Source: Tritrichomonas musculus (taxonomy: Eukaryota > Parabasalia > Tritrichomonadida > Tritrichomonadidae). Taken from it: a stretch of DNA of 64,000 nt. The position numbers were made by a program, and so were the translations under genes. Each line of letters starts with the position of its first letter. Position 1 is the stretch's first letter. The stretch lies in contig JAPFFF010000006.1 of assembly GCA_039105265.1 (NCBI GenBank), forward strand, positions 6,386,001 to 6,450,000, read 5' to 3'. Of this stretch, positions 20,952 to 30,244 are shown in pieces. Under the pieces are notes generated by a model. The model was given only the letters and a program-made list of their open reading frames with translations. It made no database searches and was not told the DNA's origin.

Positions 20952-21197
20952 ATGTCAAGCATCAACACTGAATTGTTTAACGATACTGCTGTTGTTAAAT
21001 CACTCAAATCAAAGCAGGGTATTGATAACGAACCTAAAAAGCGTGGTCGTAAAAAGCTATATCACACTGATGAAGAACGTATCAACGCTAGAAGACAACA
21101 ACAAAAGCAGTACCGTGAACGTAAAAAGCAAGAGCTCATTGAGTTGCGTGCATTTAAAGCTAGTGTAACAACCAACATTAGCAGTGATCAAAAATAG
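20952..21197 (+). CDS. Small basic, probably DNA-binding protein of Polinton B (81 aa)
   Basis: Contains KKRGRKK, an AT-hook-like core, then a long basic helix EERINARRQQQKQYRERKKQ continuing into a Leu/Ile-spaced helix. The pattern resembles basic-region regulators found in large DNA viruses, but it lacks the strict bZIP signature. Likely nuclear and DNA-binding (inference). Start context CTCATAGCAAATG. Confidence 0.6.
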   Translation: MSSINTELFNDTAVVKSLKSKQGIDNEPKKRGRKKLYHTDEERINARRQQQKQYRERKKQELIELRAFKASVTTNISSDQK

Positions 21198-21208
21198 ATC
21201 AATCATTT

Positions 21209-21967
21209 TTACAGCTTCATCTTAGGTGGATCACATGGGTTGACCTTAATCGTAACAAACATAGGTGACATCAACTTAACTGGCTGATATTCAAAGTCAA
21301 CCAACTCCAACTCAATCTGTTTGAATGAATCAATGTTAACAACATTTTTAATTGGTTTACCATACGTTTCAAAGTTCTGTATGATTGGTAAGCCATAACG
21401 AATGATATGATCGATGCTTGCTATCACTGATGGTGTATACTCAACATCACCCAAGTTGGATTGTATAGCTTGACCTTGCTTTGATATCAAGTATAGCTTG
21501 TTAGCGTAGTCTATTATCGGAATGTCACATTGTGTTGCTCTACCATTTGCTAACGGTTGGTTAAGTGGCGTGTTATACAATCCTGTTATCAATGCTATAC
21601 GATGTGACATTGATGTGATAGTGAAGTTGTCAACATGTGGTGTTAAATTAATGACATTAGTATTGTTATTCAATTGTACATTCATAATCGGTTGCCCATT
21701 AGCATCATTCACATTAAATAAATCAGGTATATCACTTGGCATTGAATAGTATCTGTCTTCCAAGCTCATAGTGTTGACATGGTGTGTATGTGCAAAATCA
21801 TTATCATCCCACTCATATGTTATACTATCATCATGTGATATAAGTAACACATTCTTTGTATTGATTGCCGCAACATAATACTCAATATATTGACAGTTCC
21901 ATGGTATTTGTATGTTATGACGTATGCGATTGTAGTCTGGACCATTGCTCTTCAATGAAAGTATCAT
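21209..21967 (-). CDS. Putative minor capsid (penton-type) protein of Polinton B (252 aa)
   Basis: Beta-rich protein without enzyme motifs, ending DFEYQPVKLMSPMFVTIKV. Polintons usually encode a single-jelly-roll minor capsid protein, and size, beta-rich character and context fit. The match is by general character, so confidence is modest. I place the start at MILSLKSNG (21967), which leaves a 14-bp gap to the divergent plus-strand gene at 21982. The 406-aa protein at 35196-36416 is an alternative candidate for the same role. Confidence 0.45.
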   Translation of the reverse strand: MILSLKSNGPDYNRIRHNIQIPWNCQYIEYYVAAINTKNVLLISHDDSITYEWDDNDFAHTHHVNTMSLEDRYYSMPSDIPDLFNVNDANGQPIMNVQLNNNTNVINLTPHVDNFTITSMSHRIALITGLYNTPLNQPLANGRATQCDIPIIDYANKLYLISKQGQAIQSNLGDVEYTPSVIASIDHIIRYGLPIIQNFETYGKPIKNVVNIDSFKQIELELVDFEYQPVKLMSPMFVTIKVNPCDPPKMKL

Positions 21968-21981
21968 TTTATCAATGGTAA

Positions 21982-23220
21982 ATGATAACACCACTTGCAG
22001 CTCAAGCACTATCACTCACTGATAAAGGTTATGATATGAGAATACGTAATGGCGAAGTAAAATTAACACGTTATGGTAAAACAGATGATGTACATATCAA
22101 TTGCATCTATACTAAGAAAGAAATCGATGACGCATTACAATCAATGCAAACAACCATTAAAGACAATACTCAATTCACACTCAAAGAATCAGATCAGCTT
22201 TACCTATACAAACCATCATCAATAAGTCAAACGTCAAAGTACTACGTCATGACATGGAACATCGATCCAGATTACAACATACCACTACATACTAACTTCA
22301 CTTTCATTGATCATCTCTTCAACCATGCATGGTCATTGATATGGGATGGTGATTCATGGACAGGTGATAACGTTGTGAATAACTCATATGCTAAGCTATC
22401 AACATATGAAAGTAAAAAAAGAAAACCATATATTTATGTACAACACACTGAACGTATCGCGAGGTGGTTAAGCAGCTTTGAAGAAGTGTCATCAGATACT
22501 AACTATGCAACAGCACTATGCAAGTACATTCAAAACTGGCGTTTGGTATATGGTAATGGAACTATAATTGAGTTGAATGATTCAAACAGTAAAATTACAC
22601 CAACATCATCATCTCAGATTGATATTAAAGATATTCCATGTGATATGCATTACTTCTCCGTCAAGTTAACAAGCAAAGTATCGAGTAAGAATTTACTTTA
22701 TATCATGGCTGACATTGTTATTGACGACTTTACCACACCATTACGATGGGACATGCATCCAGTTACACCAATCGATGCATCATTCATTAACACATGGGAT
22801 GACAGTATTGTCATTGAATCATTTAGATATGAACGTAGAGTCAGACACTCAAATAAGATAATCGAACCATCAACTAAGAAGAACATTAACATACACATTG
22901 AGAAAGATTACTTCGAACAACTACCTGAAAACGCAGATGAAAACTACAATCCATTTGATACAATCATCTCACAACAATTCTATGAAGTAACACCAGATCC
23001 ACGTAACTGCACTACATTAACAACAGATCATAACATATTCTCATCCAAAATCATATGGGCTGATAACATCATGACAATGCGACGTGATCTTAACGTTGTT
23101 GGTGGTACACTTGATGTGTTGTCATACGACTACGCTATCTTGAAAGCAATCATCAATTCTATTCAAGAACAGATGAGGTTACAAGCTAAATACAATAACT
23201 ATGTCAATGACTTTCAATAG
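21982..23220 (+). CDS. Structural-type protein of Polinton B (412 aa), paralogue of the 1269-aa protein
   Basis: The N-terminal part has a YTKKEIDD unit as in the fiber proteins. Two blocks match the C-terminal half of the next gene: a Trp-rich segment (WSLIWDGDSWTGD here, WALTWDGNKWVGD there) and a segment ending in a coiled coil (SSKIIWADNIMTMRRDLN here, SSKIITADNITTMRSDLN there). This shows an old tandem duplication. Likely virion surface protein (inference); no enzyme motif. Confidence 0.6.
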   Translation: MITPLAAQALSLTDKGYDMRIRNGEVKLTRYGKTDDVHINCIYTKKEIDDALQSMQTTIKDNTQFTLKESDQLYLYKPSSISQTSKYYVMTWNIDPDYNIPLHTNFTFIDHLFNHAWSLIWDGDSWTGDNVVNNSYAKLSTYESKKRKPYIYVQHTERIARWLSSFEEVSSDTNYATALCKYIQNWRLVYGNGTIIELNDSNSKITPTSSSQIDIKDIPCDMHYFSVKLTSKVSSKNLLYIMADIVIDDFTTPLRWDMHPVTPIDASFINTWDDSIVIESFRYERRVRHSNKIIEPSTKKNINIHIEKDYFEQLPENADENYNPFDTIISQQFYEVTPDPRNCTTLTTDHNIFSSKIIWADNIMTMRRDLNVVGGTLDVLSYDYAILKAIINSIQEQMRLQAKYNNYVNDFQ

Positions 23221-23313
23221 TATATAACTATAACTAAGAATGTATTAAGCATTGTGTCAGGTGCTATTAAAATTGCAACAGCATTATCTGAGTTCTCATT
23301 TGATAGTGAGAGT

Positions 23314-26300
23314 ATGGCATTAAACACAACTCACACAGAAGACTTTCACTTCCCTGACTTTCCTGGTGGTGGTTCAGGTGGTGGTGGCGGTGGTAAGTTC
23401 CCAGGCATAGATATCGTTGGTCAGTTCTTACTCAAGTATGCGGCTAATGCATTTGGTCAACAGTTTAGCAGATACCTACCATCGCAAACAGACACACCTG
23501 CAGCAACATCATCATTAACTGCCACAGCACTTGTGTTAAGCGCATTAGAATCATTAACTCAAATAGGTAATGCAACTACCACATTAATTGCAGGTGGACT
23601 TACATTCGATCGTATACCAACCATAGTTGATAACACACGAACGATATATCAATCACTACAAACGTTCACTGATTCAATACATGAGTTGCGACGTAGATGG
23701 AGAGAGCGAACTAACAACAATACCATTGTCGATCACACAATTACTAACACTGATGAGATGGAGTTAGATGAAGATGATACAAATGAAGAAGTAAATAATC
23801 TTCCATGCGTTAGATTGACTCATGAAACAGTTACCAACACATCAGCTTTTAGTCAACCATTATTCGGTGATCATACCAATGAATCATTATCAAACCTATC
23901 AATAGATGAACTACTTGGTTTGAACACATACGATCCAATTGAAGGTCCACAAATAGGTGATATCATGGTTAGACGAGTAGGTGACAATCGATTTGGATTG
24001 ATATACGTAGCACGTGTTAATGATAAGGGTGTTAATAAGATAATATACATGAGACGAATTGATAATGAAAGCAGCACATTAACACCACAACAATTAAGCT
24101 TATGCACAATGAGAAGCGTTAATACCACTTCAATGTGGAGTGTCAAAGACAATGGTACGGTTTATACTGCAGCTCAGATTGAACGCATGGAACCAGATGA
24201 GAGGTATCAATTTGAATCATCACATCCAGAGTATATATTCACACGCAACGTTGATAATGAGATGGGAGTTAGTTGGACTGAAGTGAGAGACATGAATGGT
24301 TCCATTCAAGCAGTCATTGATGTAAGAATAGCTGTTAGTACTGAGGTTAGCAGTGATGAGATATCAATTCATAGTCCTGAGTCAAATATCACGATCAACT
24401 CACACGGCATCAGTATGCAACAAGGTGATATCAATGCAACAGGACAGGATGAAGTACATGAGTTAGTTGCTAACGAACACAATGTTGTCGTATCAACTCA
24501 TGAGTTAACACCAACTACAGATGGTTCAGTTACAATTCCAAATACAACACTCACGTTGGCTGACATTGAACAGATGGTTTGGTATGAACGACGTAGGTTA
24601 ACCATTGAGAATCCAGCGATACGCTTCAGACCACATGTTCCAACGTTAAATGATGCTGATGAAGAGTATACTGAAGTATTATATAATAACAACGTCATTG
24701 GCGTGATTGATCGTAGACATCTCAATCAAGTATCAATAGATGATAATCACATAACCATTTCCAATCCACATACCAGTCTCGTACTCACTGATAGTGACAT
24801 AGCATGGGTACGTCAACATGATGAACAGCAGCAACAATCCATATTACGTGGCTTCATATCAAACATCACTGATCGAATAGAACACATCAACAACAACATT
24901 GAATGGTTATTAGATCATCCTAATTCAACTAACCGTCTTATCGTTGGACGTGGTTCATCCATATTAGTTCCAATCGTTGATGTATTGTTATACATACCGC
25001 GATTGATTCATAAAGCAGGTGAAGAAACACTTGCATTACTTTCCGAAGTTGATAACACAACATACTCCACTTATGATGATGGTCTTGATGCAATCATTGA
25101 GTGGTGCACTGGCAATGGCATTGATATATCACTACCTGATGATACAAATGAGGCAATCTCATTAAACTCATGTGTAAACATATGTAAAGCATTCAGAGAT
25201 ACCATAAAAGGTCCACTTGCATTGCTCGCGTATAAGATCAAAGATGTTGAAAGTAAATCATCAGGTAAGCTACCAAGTGCAGGTGAGTTTGATGCAGTTG
25301 AAGGTTATCCTGATTACTACGTCAAGCATGATGACATAACAGTGTATACACCAACTGTTAGCAGTGAATCAGGTGTTGATGATCCAGTTAATGATCCAGT
25401 CATAATCATGAAGATAACACTACCAACCACACTCAAAAACAAACTTACTGCTTCAACACCAGTTGATGTGTTTAAGATTCACTTGCGCAACATGTTATTA
25501 TTCGATTGGCAAGGTAACATCTTAAATGACTTCATCATATCAGCTAAAGATGGTAAGTTCATCTGTCCAGAGTTGACACACAACGTAGCACGTGATTGTT
25601 GCACATACTCAACACGCAAACGAGATGATCCTGAGATAATGTTTGCAACTGACTTCAACATTGAACCATACATACGCTTCTTGAATGGTGACATAGTGAT
25701 TCACAACCTACTCTCAACGGATGCATTGGTAGCACGTAAGCCAACAATTAAGTGTGACATCATAGATGCAACTAATGCATTGAAGTTACAACGATCAGAT
25801 GTGTATTACTTCTATCGACCATCAATGATTGACTATGATGAACATGTTAAGTACACTGACATGTTTGCGAATGAACAACTTGAGTATGAATGTAAGTGTT
25901 ATCGAATGGTGTATAAGATACCATCAACGTATGACATACCAACCAACTTAACGTTCAAATTTAGTGAGTACTGCTTTGGCAACACATGGGCATTGACATG
26001 GGATGGTAACAAGTGGGTTGGTGACAGTATTCAAGGTAGGTTCCAAAGCAAGGTCATCAGCAAGTGTAAAACACGTGATCCTAAGGAAGATAACTATGGT
26101 TCAACTGGTTGTATGGTTGCAGTCAAACGTGATACGTTGAATTACAGAGCAATACCTGAAGACAAAACACATGGCTTAGCATATTCACTACTCAACACAT
26201 GCCGTAATAATGGTAAGTATGAGGTCCTGATTAAGTTGCGTGATGGTAGATTGGTTAATGCATCTGAGTATGAACTCAACATTGGCTATTCATTTATACT

Positions 26301-27123
26301 CAATGGTGCAACGATGGATGGTTATGATTTGGTTGCAATGAGTTGTACATATAATAATTACTCAACATCGACACTCAAAGTAAGCGACATTGAATTACTA
26401 TACCTTGACTTGACGTTGCCACATCAAGAGCATACCATGAGGTTATCATTCACAGTCGGTGAAGTTCATAATAAAAATGATGTATATGATAGAGGATACG
26501 TTGATTTAAGTGGAGCACTTGATACAGTCGAAAGAGTGGCATATGTTTGGAGTAAGACGCCGACTCAAACCAGCAATGATGATGGCTTAACATCACGTGA
26601 TATTACATTATATCTTCGTCATGATTACACTGATCCTATTGATGAAGTTAATTGGGATCCATCTACAAATGCATTCGAATACATCATCAAGCAACAGTTC
26701 TATGAAGTGTCACCTAATCCAAACTCAGCTACAACACTCTACACTGACTTCAACATTACATCATCGAAGATAATCACTGCAGACAACATCACTACAATGA
26801 GATCTGACTTGAATCTCGTCACTAACAACGTTGATGTAGTATCGTATGATGTTAAGGAGGTGCAATCTAAGGTTGATGCACTTGGCTCGCAGATGACTGA
26901 CCAACAAGCTAAGACTAAATACCTTGAGAAGGAAGTTGATAAGATTGATATGAAAGCAAATGTTGGTATTGCGTTAGGTGCTGTTGGTTGTGTGTTAGGT
27001 GCGACTGGCATAGGTGTTGCTGGTAAGGCATTATCATTTGCAACGAAGGGTGTTGGTTCAGCTGTCAAATCAGGTGGTCGTGAGTTAGTCAACACCATAA
27101 CTAAAGCTAGTGATGTTGGATGA
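23314..27123 (+). CDS. Large fiber/spike-type protein of Polinton B (1269 aa)
   Basis: I place the start at ATG 23314 (MALNTTHTEDFHF); the frame is open further up but only through non-ATG codons. After a Gly-rich stretch (PGGGSGGGGGG) come a helical region, a long beta-rich middle, then the Trp-rich and coiled-coil blocks shared with the 412-aa neighbour. Near the C-terminus, a coiled coil is followed by a Gly-rich hydrophobic segment (VGIALGAVGCVLGATGIGVA) that could insert in a membrane. The stop overlaps the next start by 11 bp in another frame. Role as spike or tail-type protein is inference. Confidence 0.65.
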   Translation: MALNTTHTEDFHFPDFPGGGSGGGGGGKFPGIDIVGQFLLKYAANAFGQQFSRYLPSQTDTPAATSSLTATALVLSALESLTQIGNATTTLIAGGLTFDRIPTIVDNTRTIYQSLQTFTDSIHELRRRWRERTNNNTIVDHTITNTDEMELDEDDTNEEVNNLPCVRLTHETVTNTSAFSQPLFGDHTNESLSNLSIDELLGLNTYDPIEGPQIGDIMVRRVGDNRFGLIYVARVNDKGVNKIIYMRRIDNESSTLTPQQLSLCTMRSVNTTSMWSVKDNGTVYTAAQIERMEPDERYQFESSHPEYIFTRNVDNEMGVSWTEVRDMNGSIQAVIDVRIAVSTEVSSDEISIHSPESNITINSHGISMQQGDINATGQDEVHELVANEHNVVVSTHELTPTTDGSVTIPNTTLTLADIEQMVWYERRRLTIENPAIRFRPHVPTLNDADEEYTEVLYNNNVIGVIDRRHLNQVSIDDNHITISNPHTSLVLTDSDIAWVRQHDEQQQQSILRGFISNITDRIEHINNNIEWLLDHPNSTNRLIVGRGSSILVPIVDVLLYIPRLIHKAGEETLALLSEVDNTTYSTYDDGLDAIIEWCTGNGIDISLPDDTNEAISLNSCVNICKAFRDTIKGPLALLAYKIKDVESKSSGKLPSAGEFDAVEGYPDYYVKHDDITVYTPTVSSESGVDDPVNDPVIIMKITLPTTLKNKLTASTPVDVFKIHLRNMLLFDWQGNILNDFIISAKDGKFICPELTHNVARDCCTYSTRKRDDPEIMFATDFNIEPYIRFLNGDIVIHNLLSTDALVARKPTIKCDIIDATNALKLQRSDVYYFYRPSMIDYDEHVKYTDMFANEQLEYECKCYRMVYKIPSTYDIPTNLTFKFSEYCFGNTWALTWDGNKWVGDSIQGRFQSKVISKCKTRDPKEDNYGSTGCMVAVKRDTLNYRAIPEDKTHGLAYSLLNTCRNNGKYEVLIKLRDGRLVNASEYELNIGYSFILNGATMDGYDLVAMSCTYNNYSTSTLKVSDIELLYLDLTLPHQEHTMRLSFTVGEVHNKNDVYDRGYVDLSGALDTVERVAYVWSKTPTQTSNDDGLTSRDITLYLRHDYTDPIDEVNWDPSTNAFEYIIKQQFYEVSPNPNSATTLYTDFNITSSKIITADNITTMRSDLNLVTNNVDVVSYDVKEVQSKVDALGSQMTDQQAKTKYLEKEVDKIDMKANVGIALGAVGCVLGATGIGVAGKALSFATKGVGSAVKSGGRELVNTITKASDVG

Positions 27124-29386
27124 CATGGTAGGTAAGCTGACTGATGAACTACCTGATATTGGCGCTGATATATTCTTTGGTGATTTAGTTAGTGGTGCTA
27201 AGACAGCAACGTTAAGTGTAACTAACGATGTAACTCATGATGAACCTCAAGTTAGCACTCATGACAAGCTTACTAAGATAGCTCAATGGTGTGATGAAGA
27301 ATACATACCAGTAACAGAGATGAACTTCAGTGATGAACTCGATGATCCATCTAAAGTGGCAATGACATTGACATCAACAATGGACATGTGTAAACGATTC
27401 AGACATACACTCAAGCCTACCATCAAGACGTTAGCTAATGCAATCAGTGATGTATCTGTACAGATGGATGGTTATGTTAACAAGAATGAGTTAGCACGTA
27501 ATGATACCATTGATGTTGTTGGTAAGGTTGATGGTAAAACGATTCAACTCATAGCTGAAGACACAATCACAAGTGGTGTACTTAAAGTCAAACTCATGGT
27601 TAGAACGATTAGCGAGTTCAATGACATTGACTATGATGAACAATATGTTACAATCAACATTGTGGATGATGCAATAGCTGAGTTCATTGGTACAGATACA
27701 TTTCCAGCGGCAACGATGAGTGGCAACATCATTACGATTAACAACCCACACAACGTACAGGTCACAAGCATAACTGTTAAAGAAAACACATCGGTTAGAC
27801 AATTGACACTCACAACGAATGATTTAGCATATACATGTGACATTGACGCAGTGAATAAAAGCATTGATTCATTACGTGCTCAACTTGAGTTGAACGATGA
27901 GTCACTCGCTAAAACGTTGAATGACTTTCCAACTGTTGATGAGGTTAATACAGCATTGGATAAGGTTAAGAATGATGCTGCAAGCAAATCAATGGTATAT
28001 GATTTACAACAACATCTTGAAGACAACTACATGTCATTGGATCAAATTGCAGCAGGTTACTATGATAGGAATGACTGTGATAGTAGGTTTGCATTGAAGA
28101 ATGATATACCATCGGATTATGTATCAACGACTAGCTTAGTGAATACGTTGAAGTCGTATGTCAAGTCAAATGAATTACCAACCAATCATGTTACAACATC
28201 ACAGTTAACGTCAACATTGAATGAGTACATGTTGAAGAGTGATATGCCAGATGATTATGCTACTACGGGTGATCTTGAATTGTATGCGCGTTTTGATGAT
28301 ATACCTACTGACTATGTTAAGGCTGCTACATTGGATGAGTACATGTTGAAGAGTGATATGCCAGATGATTATGTCATTGCTGAAGAGTTGAATAATTATG
28401 TGTTGAAGAGTGAGCTACCAAATAATGATATTACATTAGGTTCATACCGTAAGCTGGATAACATAATGATTTACTCAGAAATGACAGTCGAATCGTTGAC
28501 TACTAGTTCTGGATATGAATATGCGAAGGTAACACCAACAACAGGTAATCCAAATGGTTATCACTTCATTGGTAGATACACCGATGCTATAACGAATGAA
28601 ACGGTTAAGTCCGATATCATATGGAAGACATCATCTGATCAGGGCATGACAAAGAATTACTATCTGAATGGTAATTTCAATGGTGTTCGTCTTCAGTATG
28701 ATATAAGTACCGGATATGTATATGCTAGACATTACTCCAACAATGGTATGCGTGAATGTTCATTGACACTCACTCATGTGTATATGCCATCTGATTCACT
28801 TATGTTGAAGAGTGAGATGCCAGATGATTATGCTACATTGGTTGATCTCGATGGATATGCATTGAAGAGTGAGTTGGATTCATATGCTAAATCTTATCAA
28901 GATTTATCTTATATAGTAGGTGATCATGTTGCTAAATTAGTAACAATGACTAATCAGATAACAAATCTACAGCAGGAGAATGAATCATTAAGAGCTAGGT
29001 TAGATGCATTGGTGAATAGCTTAACACGAATCAAGTACACATTCAGCGTACCGAATAGTAAAACCATTCGTTATCAATTCGAAAAACAACTTGATGCATA
29101 TGAAGGAACACTCTATTTGACTTACAATGAAACCAAAGATAATGTTGCTAGTAAAAAGGAAATCAAAATCAATATATCATTCAATGTTAATAATACACCT
29201 ATGAGTGAATATCATTGTGAACCAACTAAGATCTGGTTAAATAATAATGGATTTCCATTAAATATTAACAGCAATTTCACGATCAATGCAACAGCTAATT
29301 TCATATTGATCAATACAACATTCTTTACATCAAATGGTATCTTAGCTGAAGATAACACTAAGAATGAAATACATACATCGTTGTGA
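27113..29386 (+). CDS. Fiber-like repeat protein of Polinton B (757 aa)
   Basis: The second half carries fiber-type repeats: EYMLKSDMPDDYATTGDLE, DEYMLKSDMPDDYVIAEEL, LKSEMPDDYATLVDLDGYA, each about 30 residues. Repeats of this spacing are typical of triple-stranded tail fibers. A coiled coil (QITNLQQENESLRARLDAL) and a beta-rich end of about 120 residues follow, which would suit a receptor-binding head. Equivalent to the protein at 2-2347 in Polinton A. Confidence 0.65.
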   Translation: MLDDMVGKLTDELPDIGADIFFGDLVSGAKTATLSVTNDVTHDEPQVSTHDKLTKIAQWCDEEYIPVTEMNFSDELDDPSKVAMTLTSTMDMCKRFRHTLKPTIKTLANAISDVSVQMDGYVNKNELARNDTIDVVGKVDGKTIQLIAEDTITSGVLKVKLMVRTISEFNDIDYDEQYVTINIVDDAIAEFIGTDTFPAATMSGNIITINNPHNVQVTSITVKENTSVRQLTLTTNDLAYTCDIDAVNKSIDSLRAQLELNDESLAKTLNDFPTVDEVNTALDKVKNDAASKSMVYDLQQHLEDNYMSLDQIAAGYYDRNDCDSRFALKNDIPSDYVSTTSLVNTLKSYVKSNELPTNHVTTSQLTSTLNEYMLKSDMPDDYATTGDLELYARFDDIPTDYVKAATLDEYMLKSDMPDDYVIAEELNNYVLKSELPNNDITLGSYRKLDNIMIYSEMTVESLTTSSGYEYAKVTPTTGNPNGYHFIGRYTDAITNETVKSDIIWKTSSDQGMTKNYYLNGNFNGVRLQYDISTGYVYARHYSNNGMRECSLTLTHVYMPSDSLMLKSEMPDDYATLVDLDGYALKSELDSYAKSYQDLSYIVGDHVAKLVTMTNQITNLQQENESLRARLDALVNSLTRIKYTFSVPNSKTIRYQFEKQLDAYEGTLYLTYNETKDNVASKKEIKINISFNVNNTPMSEYHCEPTKIWLNNNGFPLNINSNFTINATANFILINTTFFTSNGILAEDNTKNEIHTSL

Positions 29387-29409
29387 ACATAAAAATAACT
29401 CCTATGTTT

Positions 29410-29931
29410 TTATACAACAACATACTTCAAACATAAGTGATAAACATTAACAAGATCATTGAACTCTTTATTGTAGACCTGTTTGAAGTCAGTAACAATC
29501 TCACCATTATCTTTGATTATCTTAATGGCGTCTACCTTTTGAATGGGTGATGCTTTACCTACACAACAACCAGGGTTGTCATCAACGTATATCTCAACCT
29601 CACCATGAGTGACTGCCTTGATGATTGCTGCTAATGCTTGCTGTGGTACGATGATAGTGCGCTTGCTGATGAGATTGCTGATCAATACTTTGTCATTGTC
29701 AAGTAGTATCTTAGCATACGTTTCAAGTATGAGTACCTTAACATCAACATCAATACTATCGTGTGGTGTATCAAGTTGAACATCACGTGTGATAACGATA
29801 TCTTCTTTGCCATCATCACGCTTGTTGATGAATATGTTGTTGTTAATATTGTTGTTTGATTGTGCTGCAGCTGCTGGCTCAAGACTGACGTTGGCATTTA
29901 CGCCAGTGTTAAGTGGTCGCTTCTTTATCAT
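29410..29931 (-). CDS. Conserved Polinton protein of unknown function (173 aa)
   Basis: Starts MIKKRPLNTGVNANV in a TCAAATG context. Asn-rich N-terminal linker, helical middle, then DDNPGCCVGKAS and a C-terminal domain that matches the interrupted gene of Polinton A (2511-5532). Conserved between two distant Polintons, so it probably matters for the element. It is last in the minus-strand block, tail-to-tail with the fiber gene. No known family recognised. Confidence 0.6.
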   Translation of the reverse strand: MIKKRPLNTGVNANVSLEPAAAAQSNNNINNNIFINKRDDGKEDIVITRDVQLDTPHDSIDVDVKVLILETYAKILLDNDKVLISNLISKRTIIVPQQALAAIIKAVTHGEVEIYVDDNPGCCVGKASPIQKVDAIKIIKDNGEIVTDFKQVYNKEFNDLVNVYHLCLKYVVV

Positions 29932-29996
29932 TTGATTTAAACAAAAACATTTTTACACAATCTGTTAAGTTAATACACTCATGATGTTTCGTTAAG

Positions 29997-30185
29997 TTAA
30001 TATGAGTTGACATCATCTTTATACAGTATTAATTGCTTTGCATTAACCTTATTAGCTTTCCCATCAACTGCTGATAGGTTCTCTTTATGATGTGTAGCTG
30101 GGTGCTTGAACTTAGGTTGTGTGATGGGTTGTTGCTTAGTTACATGTTGTTTGTGCGACATGACTTGAACACTATGTGATGACAT
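29997..30185 (-). CDS. Small basic hypothetical protein of Polinton B (62 aa)
   Basis: MSSHSVQVMSHKQHVTKQQP start in a TTCAAATG context; His-, Lys- and Gln-rich. No family recognised. Kept because the start context matches its neighbours and it fills the gap before the capsid gene. Confidence 0.4.
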   Translation of the reverse strand: MSSHSVQVMSHKQHVTKQQPITQPKFKHPATHHKENLSAVDGKANKVNAKQLILYKDDVNSY

Positions 30186-30244
30186 TTGAATCAAAGCAAA
30201 CAGTGATTAATGTTAAAAAAAATGATGTGATTTAGTTAATTCAT

